Shown: piece by piece, positions 7,875-15,009 of the stretch
Layout: each line of letters begins with the position of its first letter
Numbering within the stretch: the first letter of the stretch is position 1
DNA from: Psychrobacillus sp042944905
Lineage (GTDB): Bacteria > Bacillota > Bacilli > Bacillales_A > Planococcaceae
NCBI RefSeq assembly: GCF_042944905.1
Contig: NZ_CP168496.1
Span: forward strand, 1,612,001-1,676,000
Reading direction: 5' to 3'
DNA: 64,000 bases
Translations under genes and position numbers: made by a program
Notes under the pieces: model-generated
Told to the model about the DNA's origin: nothing
Seen by the model: the letters and a program-made list of their open reading frames with translations, nothing else
Databases searched by the model: none

Positions 7875-9059
7875 ATGATGAAAAATCGGTGGCCAGCTGC
7901 ATATCAAGTAATTGAAAAACTTGAGTATGCTGGATTTGAAGCCTATGTAGTTGGAGGAGCGGTTCGTGATTTTATTCGAGGAGTTTCTGCAAATGATGTA
8001 GACGTCACAACGAATGCAACACCGAACGAAGTCAAACAGTTATTTGAACATACGATTGACGTAGGAATTGAACACGGGACCGTATTAGTAGTCGTAAAAG
8101 AATCAATTGAAGTGACTACTTTTCGTTCGGAAGACACGTATTCTGATTATAGAAGACCCGATAATGTGATGTTTGTCCGATCTCTACAAGAAGATTTACA
8201 GAGACGTGATTTTACAATGAACGCTATGGCATTAACAAAAAAGGATGAACTGATTGATTATTTTGATGGAAGAGCAGATATTAAACAGAAACTTATTCGG
8301 GCTGTAGGTGATCCAAATAAGCGCTTTTCTGAAGATGCGCTCCGTATGTTAAGGGCTATACGTTTTTCTGCACAACTAGACTTTTCATTGCATGTAAAAA
8401 CTTTAGAAGCTATTGAGATGCAACACAAATTAATTAGCCGTGTTTCTTTGGAAAGAGTAAAAGTAGAATTAGAGAAAATTTGGACAAGCAATTATGTAGG
8501 AAAAGGTATGCATTTGTTTGTGACGAGTAAGTTAGCGATAAATTTCCCTGGTGATTGGAAAACATATCTAGATAAATGGAATAGATTTTTAATGTTTGAA
8601 AATGTAGCGAATGGATGGACATTCTTTGCACTAATGCAGCAATCAAACGATATAAATACCTTATTAAATTTTTATAAATGCTCGAATGCAGAAAAAATGC
8701 ATGTAAAGCAAGTTCTGCTTGCAGTAGAAAAGCTTAAAAAAGGACAATGGACGACATATGACCTCTTTCAATTTAAAGAAGAGGTATTAGTAGCAGCGGC
8801 CTATTATGCTGAAATCATTTTGGATATGAATACTCCTTATGAAAAGAATGACATTCCACGTTTAAAAGCAGCTATACCAATTGCATCTTCCAGAGAAATT
8901 GCTGTTAATGGAAATGAATTAATGGAATGGAAACAAGAGAAAAGAGGACCATGGATAAAAGAAGTTCTCGAGAAGTTAACAATAGCGATTGTTAATGGAC
9001 AAGTTGAAAATGAGCGAGCACAAATAAAGGAATGGTTTTTTCGTGAATATGACAATTAA
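7875..9059 (+). CDS. cca: CCA tRNA nucleotidyltransferase
   Basis: Class II nucleotidyltransferase that adds or repairs the 3' CCA of tRNAs. Motif A is GGAVRDFIRG with DVDVTT (catalytic Asp pair), followed by RRDFTMNAMA and the EDALRMLRAIRFSAQL motif. 394 aa. Start taken as ATG 7875, one base after the bshA stop, because homology begins about there; the open frame extends upstream inside bshA without a ribosome site. The stop overlaps the start of birA. Confidence 0.95.
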   Translation: MMKNRWPAAYQVIEKLEYAGFEAYVVGGAVRDFIRGVSANDVDVTTNATPNEVKQLFEHTIDVGIEHGTVLVVVKESIEVTTFRSEDTYSDYRRPDNVMFVRSLQEDLQRRDFTMNAMALTKKDELIDYFDGRADIKQKLIRAVGDPNKRFSEDALRMLRAIRFSAQLDFSLHVKTLEAIEMQHKLISRVSLERVKVELEKIWTSNYVGKGMHLFVTSKLAINFPGDWKTYLDKWNRFLMFENVANGWTFFALMQQSNDINTLLNFYKCSNAEKMHVKQVLLAVEKLKKGQWTTYDLFQFKEEVLVAAAYYAEIILDMNTPYEKNDIPRLKAAIPIASSREIAVNGNELMEWKQEKRGPWIKEVLEKLTIAIVNGQVENERAQIKEWFFREYDN

Positions 9060-10023
9060 AGAAAAGATTCTATCCCAACTACTATCGGCAAAAGGGGAAC
9101 CAATCTCAGGACAAAAATTAGCAGATGAATTATCCATTTCTCGTACAATGATTTGGAAGCATCTAAAAGCTTTAGAATTAGAAGGTTATGTGATTGAGGC
9201 TGTAAAGAAAAAAGGATACATGCTACTTTCTATACCAGATATCGTTTCCAAAGAAAGAATAACTACTTATTTAGAGACGGCTCAGTTAGGCCACAACATT
9301 TTATATTATCCAGTTTGCGATTCTACTCAAAATATTGCTGCAGAGAAGGCTAGGGAAGGGGCTTCACATGGTACGGTCGTGATCACAGAAGAGCAAACTG
9401 CCGGTAGAGGAAGATTAGAACGAGTATGGGATTCTTCTGCAAGTAATGGAATTTGGATGAGTGTCATCATTCGTCCTGAAATTAGTCCACATATGGCACC
9501 CCAATTTACGCTTGTTTCAGCAGTTGCCATTACAAAAGCAATAGAAGATTTGACTGGAAATACTCCAGAGATAAAATGGCCTAATGATTTATTGATGAAT
9601 GGAAAAAAAGTAACTGGTATATTAACCGAGCTTCAAGCGGATATGGATCGAGTACAATCCATTATTATTGGAATTGGGGTAAATGTAAACCAGGAACTCG
9701 AATCATTCGAGCAATCGATTCAATCGATTGCGACTTCATTAAAAATAGAAACAGGAAATGGCATTAATCGTGCTACTTTAGTTGCTAAGATCCTATACTA
9801 CTTAGAAAAGTATACAACGATGTATGTCGAGAATGGGTTTGAACCTATAAAATTACTCTGGGAAAGCTATAGTTGTACACTAGGAAAGCGAATACGAGCA
9901 ATTCTCTTAAGAGAAACGTTAGAAGGAACTGCAATCGGTATTTCAAATGATGGTGTACTTCAGTTACGACTGGATAATGGAGAGATACGAGGAATATACT
10001 CTGCGGATATTCATTTAACATGA
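9043..10023 (+). CDS. birA: Biotin operon repressor / biotin-[acetyl-CoA-carboxylase] ligase
   Basis: Bifunctional BirA. An N-terminal winged helix (about residues 5-60, GEPISGQKLADELSISRTMIWKHLKAL) binds the biotin operator, and the ligase domain biotinylates carboxylases. Ligase landmarks are EEQTAGRGRLERVWDS (biotinyl-AMP loop), KWPNDLLMNGKKVTGILTE and a short C-terminal SH3-like domain. 326 aa. GTG at 9043 or ATG at 9049 is possible; both overlap the end of cca and neither has a clear ribosome site, suggesting translational coupling. Confidence 0.95.
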   Translation: MNMTIKEKILSQLLSAKGEPISGQKLADELSISRTMIWKHLKALELEGYVIEAVKKKGYMLLSIPDIVSKERITTYLETAQLGHNILYYPVCDSTQNIAAEKAREGASHGTVVITEEQTAGRGRLERVWDSSASNGIWMSVIIRPEISPHMAPQFTLVSAVAITKAIEDLTGNTPEIKWPNDLLMNGKKVTGILTELQADMDRVQSIIIGIGVNVNQELESFEQSIQSIATSLKIETGNGINRATLVAKILYYLEKYTTMYVENGFEPIKLLWESYSCTLGKRIRAILLRETLEGTAIGISNDGVLQLRLDNGEIRGIYSADIHLT

Positions 10024-10136
10024 TGCAACTAAAACAAGTGTGTCGTGACATACTTGATAGAACAAATAATAATTTGGACTATTAAGCAGGATTCTGTTAA
10101 TCTATATGCGAAGGGTAGTATCTTAATCGAACTGCA

Positions 10137-10190
10137 CCTGTCACATTCTGTACACAAATAAATAGTCTGCCTTGATCACGCTTTGACAGG
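10137..10190 (+). promoter_or_regulatory. Candidate structured leader of panBCD
   Basis: CCTGTCA (10137-10143) can pair with TGACAGG (10184-10190), enclosing about 40 bases. It sits between birA and panB, upstream of a terminator-like hairpin. Bacillales panB genes are known to carry a conserved 5'UTR structure, the pan motif. I cannot recall its consensus well enough to confirm identity, so this is a positional suggestion. Confidence 0.35.
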
Positions 10191-10220
10191 GACGGAGAAA
10201 ACCTACATTAGACATTTTCT

Positions 10221-10258
10221 GCCCTTCTGTCCACTCTCGGATTGAAGGGCTTTTACTG
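10221..10258 (+). terminator. Terminator after birA or attenuator before panB
   Basis: GCCCTTC (10221-10227) pairs with GAAGGGC (10244-10250) and is followed by a T-rich stretch. It lies 40 bases before the panB start, so it could end birA transcription or act as an attenuator for panBCD. Confidence 0.6.
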
Positions 10259-10290
10259 GTTTTCTTCTCCAAAAAAGAGGAGGAGTAAAA

Positions 10291-11145
10291 TTGAAATCAA
10301 CTAGTAGTTTTGTAGACATGAAAAAGAATAACGAAAAAATTGCGATGGTAACAGCTTATGATTATCCATCTGCTAAATTTGCAGAAAATGCAGGGGTAGA
10401 TATGATTTTAGTTGGAGATTCCGTTGGGATGGTCGTGTTAGGATATGATTCCACGGTACTTGTGACAATGGATGATATGATTCATCATGGAAAAGCTGCA
10501 AGAAGAGGAGCACCAAATACTTTTTTAGTCGTAGATATGCCTTTTGGGACTTATCATGGTTCGGTCAATCAAACGCTTGCTAACGCAGTTAAAATTATGC
10601 AGCAAACGAATGCTCAAGCAGTAAAAGTAGAAGGGGCAGATGAAGTAATACCTGCAATACAAAAGTTAACATCTTCTGGTATACCAGTAGTTGCTCATCT
10701 TGGGTTACTTCCGCAATCTGCTGGAGTGCTAGGTGGTTATAAAGTACAAGGTAAAACTGCAGCTGCTGCAGAAAAATTAATAGATGATGCCAAAAAATGT
10801 GAAGAAGCAGGTGCTTGTGCAGTAGTTCTAGAATGTATTCCACATCAACTGACAGAAAAAGTTTCAGCAGCATTAACAATTCCTACAATTGGAATTGGAG
10901 CTGGTTTAAGAGCAGATGGTCAAGTGTTAGTTTTTCATGACATGGTTAAATACGGAACGCATCATATTCCGAAATTTGTTCAGGAATATGCAAATGTTGG
11001 TACTTCTATTGCAGATGGAATTACACAATATGTGCGAGATGTGAAAAATGAAGAATTTCCAGCAGAAAAGCATCAATTTACAATGAAAGAAGATCAACTT
11101 CAACAATTGTACGGAGGCAATCATGAAAACAGTCCAAACAATTAA
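10291..11145 (+). CDS. panB: 3-methyl-2-oxobutanoate hydroxymethyltransferase
   Basis: First step of pantothenate synthesis: transfers a hydroxymethyl group from methylenetetrahydrofolate to 2-oxoisovalerate, giving ketopantoate. MVTAYDYPSAKFAE, VGDSVGMVVLGYDSTVLVTMDDMIHH and VKVEGADE are conserved active-site and metal-binding stretches; GLLPQSAGVLGGYKVQG follows. 284 aa. Start 10291 lies behind AAAGAGGAGGAG; homology begins at STSSFVDMKK. The 3' end overlaps panC by 23 bases, an operon sign. Confidence 0.97.
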   Translation: MKSTSSFVDMKKNNEKIAMVTAYDYPSAKFAENAGVDMILVGDSVGMVVLGYDSTVLVTMDDMIHHGKAARRGAPNTFLVVDMPFGTYHGSVNQTLANAVKIMQQTNAQAVKVEGADEVIPAIQKLTSSGIPVVAHLGLLPQSAGVLGGYKVQGKTAAAAEKLIDDAKKCEEAGACAVVLECIPHQLTEKVSAALTIPTIGIGAGLRADGQVLVFHDMVKYGTHHIPKFVQEYANVGTSIADGITQYVRDVKNEEFPAEKHQFTMKEDQLQQLYGGNHENSPNN

Positions 11146-11968
11146 TGAGTTACAAAACTTTTTTTATAGCAATAAAGAAAAAACAATTGGGCTTGTACCG
11201 ACAATGGGATATCTACATGAAGGCCATTTAGCTCTATTAAATAAAGCGAGAAAAGAAAATGACATAGTCGTTTCAAGCATCTTCGTAAACCCAGCACAAT
11301 TTGGTCCAAATGAAGATTTGGATCGCTATCCAAGAGATATCGAACATGATACAGAACTGGCGGCAAAAGCTGGAGTAGATGTCCTTTTTGTTCCTACTGT
11401 AAATGAAATGTATCCATTCGAAAGTGGTATTACGATTCATGCTGGTGAACTTTCTACAAAGCTATGTGGGGAAAGTAGACCTGGACATTTTGATGGTGTT
11501 TTAAAAGTAATTACAAAGTTATTTCATTTGATCCAACCAACAAAAGCTTATTTTGGCCAAAAAGATGCGCAACAACTTGCGATTATCGAGACATTCGTGA
11601 AGGCTTATAACTTCCCTGTACAAATTGAACGAGTTTCCACAGTTAGAGAAACTGATGGGTTGGCGAAAAGTTCTCGAAATGTATTTTTAAGTGAAAAGGA
11701 AAGAGCAGAAGCGATTCATTTATATAAGGGACTTACCATTTCAACGGAAATTTGGCAAGAAACAAAAGATATTAGTTTGGCTATTTCAGAAGGTAAGCGG
11801 TATATCGAACAAAATACTTCTGGTAAGATCGATTATTTGGAAGCTTTAGCATATCCCAACTTACAAGCAGATTTACATCAGGCTGAACAAATCTTGTTCG
11901 CAACGGCAGTATTTTTCGAAAATGCTCGCTTAATAGATAATATTATTGTTGATGTAAAAGGAGTGTAA
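11123..11968 (+). CDS. panC: Pantoate-beta-alanine ligase
   Basis: ATP-dependent condensation of pantoate and beta-alanine to pantothenate, via pantoyl-AMP. Contains LVPTMGYLHEGHLALL (HIGH-like motif), FVNPAQFGPNEDLDRYPR, and YFGQKDAQQLAIIE plus the KSSRNVFLS (KMSKS-like) loop. 281 aa. ATG behind GGAGGC inside the panB coding end. panD starts four bases after its stop. Confidence 0.97.
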   Translation: MKTVQTINELQNFFYSNKEKTIGLVPTMGYLHEGHLALLNKARKENDIVVSSIFVNPAQFGPNEDLDRYPRDIEHDTELAAKAGVDVLFVPTVNEMYPFESGITIHAGELSTKLCGESRPGHFDGVLKVITKLFHLIQPTKAYFGQKDAQQLAIIETFVKAYNFPVQIERVSTVRETDGLAKSSRNVFLSEKERAEAIHLYKGLTISTEIWQETKDISLAISEGKRYIEQNTSGKIDYLEALAYPNLQADLHQAEQILFATAVFFENARLIDNIIVDVKGV

Positions 11969-11971
11969 TAG

Positions 11972-12355
11972 ATGTTACGTATGATGTTAAATAGTAAAAT
12001 TCACCGTGCAGTTGTAACGGAAGCTGACCTAAATTATGTAGGAAGTATTACGATTGATCAAAATATTTTAGATGCTGTTGGAATGTTACCAAATGAAAAA
12101 GTGCATATTGTAAATAATAACAATGGTGCTCGCTTTGAAACGTACATTATTGCTGGTGAAAGAGGTAGCGGTGTTATTTGTGTAAATGGTGCGGCTGCCC
12201 GTCTTGTTCAACGAGGAGATATCGTCATTATTCTTTCTTATGCATATGTGATGAACGATGAAGCGCAATCACATCAACCAACTGTTGCTATTATGAATGA
12301 AAATAATACGATTAAACAAATTATACATTATGAACCAGAAGCTACCATAATGTAG
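11972..12355 (+). CDS. panD: Aspartate 1-decarboxylase proenzyme
   Basis: Pyruvoyl-dependent decarboxylase supplying beta-alanine to PanC. The self-processing site is G24-S25 in NYVGSITID; Ser25 becomes the pyruvoyl group. NNNNGARFETY and GVICVNGAAARLVQ match the family core. 127 aa, normal length. Last gene of panBCD, followed by a terminator. Confidence 0.97.
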   Translation: MLRMMLNSKIHRAVVTEADLNYVGSITIDQNILDAVGMLPNEKVHIVNNNNGARFETYIIAGERGSGVICVNGAAARLVQRGDIVIILSYAYVMNDEAQSHQPTVAIMNENNTIKQIIHYEPEATIM

Positions 12356-12388
12356 TATTCCTCTTCTAATTTGGCATATCTTAAAAAT

Positions 12389-12418
12389 GGAGTCAGCTTA
12401 CAATGCTGCTCCTTTTTT
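12389..12418 (+). terminator. Intrinsic terminator after panBCD
   Basis: GGAGTCAGC and GCTGCTCC form a stem with a short loop, followed by six T, about 35 bases after panD. Confidence 0.85.
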
Positions 12419-12482
12419 AAAAGAGAAAGTATATGGATTTTTCTCCTGTGAAACCAGTGTTCCTAGAACTTTAAAGAATTAA

Positions 12483-12688
12483 TTAATATCGCGGATTTTC
12501 GTTTCAGGTGGACGCTTTCCGCGGGTTGAGCGATGAGCCATCACCGCCGCATCCGCGTCGTTTATGTTGTCTCATCTGTTCACATAGGAACAAAGGCTAA
12601 GAGCGCCACATCGTGTGGCAACTCCTTCGTGACCAACATCCTGTTGGCCTCCCGCAGGAGTCGCAACCTTTCACTACAATCCATTAAG
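12483..12688 (+). repeat. GC-rich Bacillales-type intergenic repeat, copy 1
   Basis: Related to the copies at 32128-32262 and 32592-32740 (inverted). Shared words are GGACGCTTTCCGCGGG, GAGCGATGAGCC, TCTCATCTGT, CGCAGGAGTCGC and CTACAATCCA. This copy has about 70 extra bases in the middle with small stems (GCCACATCGTGTGGC, CCAACATCCTGTTGG). It is clearly more GC-rich than its surroundings. Similar intergenic repeats are common in Bacillaceae and Planococcaceae genomes. Confidence 0.8.
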
Positions 12689-12787
12689 TGAGTAGTACTT
12701 AACAAGAAGATATTGTCCAGTTATCGTTAAGAATCCAGTAATAGTAAGGCTTCAATAGTTTGTTTGCAAGGGCTTGATGTTGATTGT

Positions 12788-12936
12788 TTTTACTTTTACG
12801 GTACACAGTATATGAATCAGTGGGTGTATGATTAGAGTAGGCGGTTCTAGAGGAAAATAGAGAGCATCCACTAATAAAGAAGCGAAGAGCGGACGAAATT
12901 GACTCTTCGTTCGCTTTTAAAAGAATAGGAAAGCAT
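12788..12936 (+). repeat. Dispersed structured repeat, copy R2, 5' part (interrupted)
   Basis: Left part of the same repeat as at 3853, from TTTTTACTTTTAC to GGAAAGCAT. It contains the 5' hairpin GCGGACGAA...TTCGTTCGC followed by TTTT. Similarity to the intact copies stops at 12936 and resumes at about 14691, so the insertion sequence entered here. Confidence 0.85.
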
Positions 12937-13040
12937 TCCTGTTTGAAAGATTTTCAGGGGCTTGAAAAAGTAAAAGCCCTCTTGTATGATGCATAAGTGT
13001 CAACGGCTATTGACTCATGACCATACAGGAGGACCTATTT

Positions 13041-14318
13041 ATGAATTCTAAAACGAATGACAAAATTAATCAAGTCAATGAAAAAACACTCGTGATTGGC
13101 ATCGATATTGCCAAATCAAAACATTATGCTTGCGCAATTGATGAACGAGGGCGTGTGCTTCAAAAATCATTTCCTTTTTCGCAATCAAATGAAGGATTCA
13201 ATCTTCTTTATCAAAAGATTAGTCTGCTACTCACTGAACACCAGAAATCAGAGATAATAGTTGGTTTTGAACCGACTGGTCACTATTGGATGAATCTCGC
13301 TGCCTTTTTACATCTGCACGGGATTCCTTATGTCATGGTACAGCCGAATCATGTGAACAAATCAAAAGAGCTCGATGATAATCTACAAACGAAAAACGAT
13401 CAAAAAGACGCATTAGTGATTGCCCGTTTAATGAAAGATGGACGTTTTAGCTATCCGCGTATTCTAGAAGGCGTAGATGCAGAATTACGTAACGGAGCGA
13501 ATTTACGTTCCAAATTACAGGAAGATCTGAATGGGATACAGAATCGTATCATTCGTTGGCTAGATCGTTTTTTTCCAGAGTTTACAAAGGTGTTTAAAAT
13601 CCCTGGGAAGATGGCCTTTGCGGCACTTGAAAAGACACCACTCCCCGAAGATGTTCATGGGAAAACACCGGAAGAACTATTGTTTTTATACCGTCAAGTG
13701 GAAGGGATGAAATCTCCACAGCTTCCCAAAGCGAAAAAGTTAGTGGACGTTGCACAACACTCTATTGGGCTAACAGAAGGACTAGGGATGGCACGAATTG
13801 AAATCACTACACTTCTTCGCCAGTATCAGTTGATTCAAAGCGAAATCAATATACTAAGTGAACAATTAACTGTACTAGCCCAACAACTGAATGATTATGA
13901 ATACTTGGCTTCTGTTCCAGGTGTGGGCGACGGTACAATTATCGAACTATTTTCGGAAGTTGGTAGTCTTACACAATATGAGCATCCACGCCAATTAATC
14001 AAATTAGCGGGGCTCACATTGCGTGAAAGTTCATCGGGGCAACATAAAGGACAGAAAAGGATTTCAAAGCGGGGAAGAAGAAAGTTAAGAGCCCTTTTAT
14101 TCCGTGTTATGATTCCAATTCTCAGCCATAATACAGCATTTAAAAAGCTCCATAACTATTACACAACAAGAAGCGTCAATCCATTAAAGAAAAAACAATC
14201 AATCGTTTTACTCTGTGGTAAATTACTAAAAATTTTGCATGGGTTATGTAAGAAACAAGTTCACTTTGATGGGCAATTGATGATGAAGGATCTCTCTTGT
14301 CTCGAAGAGGCAGCTTAG
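13041..14318 (+). CDS. IS110-family transposase (DEDD RuvC-like plus serine domain)
   Basis: 425-aa transposase. The N-terminal RuvC-like DEDD domain shows IGIDIAKSKHYACAID (first Asp), GFEPTGHYW (Glu) and KNDQKDALVIARL (two Asp). A coiled middle follows, and the C-terminal Transposase_20 domain has LASVPGVGDGT and LAGLTLRESSSGQHKGQKRISKRGRRKLRALLF with the candidate catalytic Ser. Enzymes of this family act with an element-encoded guide RNA (bridge or seekRNA). ATG at 13041 was chosen because AGGAGG lies at 13028-13033; an upstream in-frame ATG at 13017 has no ribosome site. The frame is intact, so the element may be active. Confidence 0.93.
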   Translation: MNSKTNDKINQVNEKTLVIGIDIAKSKHYACAIDERGRVLQKSFPFSQSNEGFNLLYQKISLLLTEHQKSEIIVGFEPTGHYWMNLAAFLHLHGIPYVMVQPNHVNKSKELDDNLQTKNDQKDALVIARLMKDGRFSYPRILEGVDAELRNGANLRSKLQEDLNGIQNRIIRWLDRFFPEFTKVFKIPGKMAFAALEKTPLPEDVHGKTPEELLFLYRQVEGMKSPQLPKAKKLVDVAQHSIGLTEGLGMARIEITTLLRQYQLIQSEINILSEQLTVLAQQLNDYEYLASVPGVGDGTIIELFSEVGSLTQYEHPRQLIKLAGLTLRESSSGQHKGQKRISKRGRRKLRALLFRVMIPILSHNTAFKKLHNYYTTRSVNPLKKKQSIVLLCGKLLKILHGLCKKQVHFDGQLMMKDLSCLEEAA

Positions 14319-14640
14319 AACAAATCTTTAATCGATCGAAAACAGCAGGATGACACGGAAAGCAGGCATAAATAGATACATAAGACCAAGAGTCCCAAGG
14401 AAAGCTTCGCCAGCCTCTGCCTTATGAATAGACCGAACGAAGGAATGTGTGCGCTAGACGCCAAGAGACATGGGAGGGTAAGTCATCATAAGCATCGCAG
14501 AGATCCAATTTGTGCATCACATACTTACAGGATAGTTAATTATAAACAATTAGCTCTAGCGAAGCGTATCTTCATATTGTAAAAAAATAAAAGAATTAGA
14601 AAAAAACTATAAAATTTGACCAATAAAATTTTTTTTCGTT
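14319..14640 (+). ncRNA. Candidate guide (seek/bridge) RNA region of the IS110/IS1111 element
   Basis: The 3' non-coding end of the element has no open frame of note. In IS1111-type elements this end encodes a guide RNA for target choice. AAGCATC at 14490-14496 equals the left target flank (12931-12936 plus the next base), and AGAGAT at 14499-14504 is the reverse complement of ATCTCT in the right flank (14696-14701). Two short matches in adjacent positions, one per strand, are the pattern expected of a guide loop but could be chance. RNA boundaries not determined. Confidence 0.45.
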
Positions 14641-14690
14641 ACCTAAAAAGTAACTTGAAACGTTGATCTAACAACATTTCAAGAGGGAGT

Positions 14691-14920
14691 ATCTAATCTC
14701 TCATTAACCAAACCTAATGTACCATGTCTCTACCTATTTCAAGAGGGCGACGAACAAACATCCGCCACAAGATTACCGAAAAAGAGGGTCTGGAAGTGAC
14801 GCAGTCACTTCCAGATCCTCCATAAAAGTCTTCGTTAATAGTGTAGCTAATGCTTAGTCCAAAGCACTCTGGAGATAGTAAAGACAAGTCGCACTTAAAG
14901 GAAGCTTTCGTTTTTCTTAT
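14691..14920 (+). repeat. Dispersed structured repeat, copy R2, 3' part
   Basis: Continuation of the repeat broken at 12936: CTCATTAACCAAACC, GGGCGACGAACAAACATCCGCC, a hairpin at 14785-14818 with GCA loop (arms GTCTGGAAGTGAC / GTCACTTCCAGAT), GTCCAAAGCACTC and GCACTTAAAGGA. The hairpin arms differ from R1, but both sides change together and pairing is kept. Confidence 0.85.
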
Positions 14921-14947
14921 TAAAAGTATGGTTTTGGTAGTAAAATT

Positions 14948-14977
14948 TTAGTGAATATTAAATGGATGTGGTACAAT
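14948..14977 (+). promoter_or_regulatory. Possible promoter of the dinG operon
   Basis: TACAAT at 14972-14977 is a good -10 box 32 bases before the dinG start; the hexamer 18 bases upstream (TTAGTG) is a weak -35. Confidence 0.35.
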
Positions 14978-15009
14978 TTTTTTAGAATATAAGAATTGTG
15001 AGTTGAGGA

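Larger units (their letters stand above)
12937..14690 (+). mobile_element. IS110/IS1111-type insertion sequence
   Basis: Ends were deduced by comparing the interrupted repeat R2 with the intact repeats R1, R3 and R4. The left junction follows AAGCAT (12931-12936) and the right one precedes (AT)CTAATCTC, with 2-4 bases of ambiguity because both sides carry AT. About 1.75 kb: roughly 100 bases of 5' non-coding DNA with a GGGCTT/AAAGCCC hairpin, one transposase gene, and roughly 370 bases of 3' non-coding DNA. A weak subterminal inverted match (TTGAAA..TT) is visible at both ends. No long target duplication, as usual for this family. The long non-coding 3' end resembles the IS1111 subgroup. Confidence 0.82.

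Noticed and set aside
12356..13016. Degraded gene between panD and the insertion sequence
   Set aside because: The stretch is explained by a terminator, a GC-rich repeat and half of repeat R2; no protein similarity seen.
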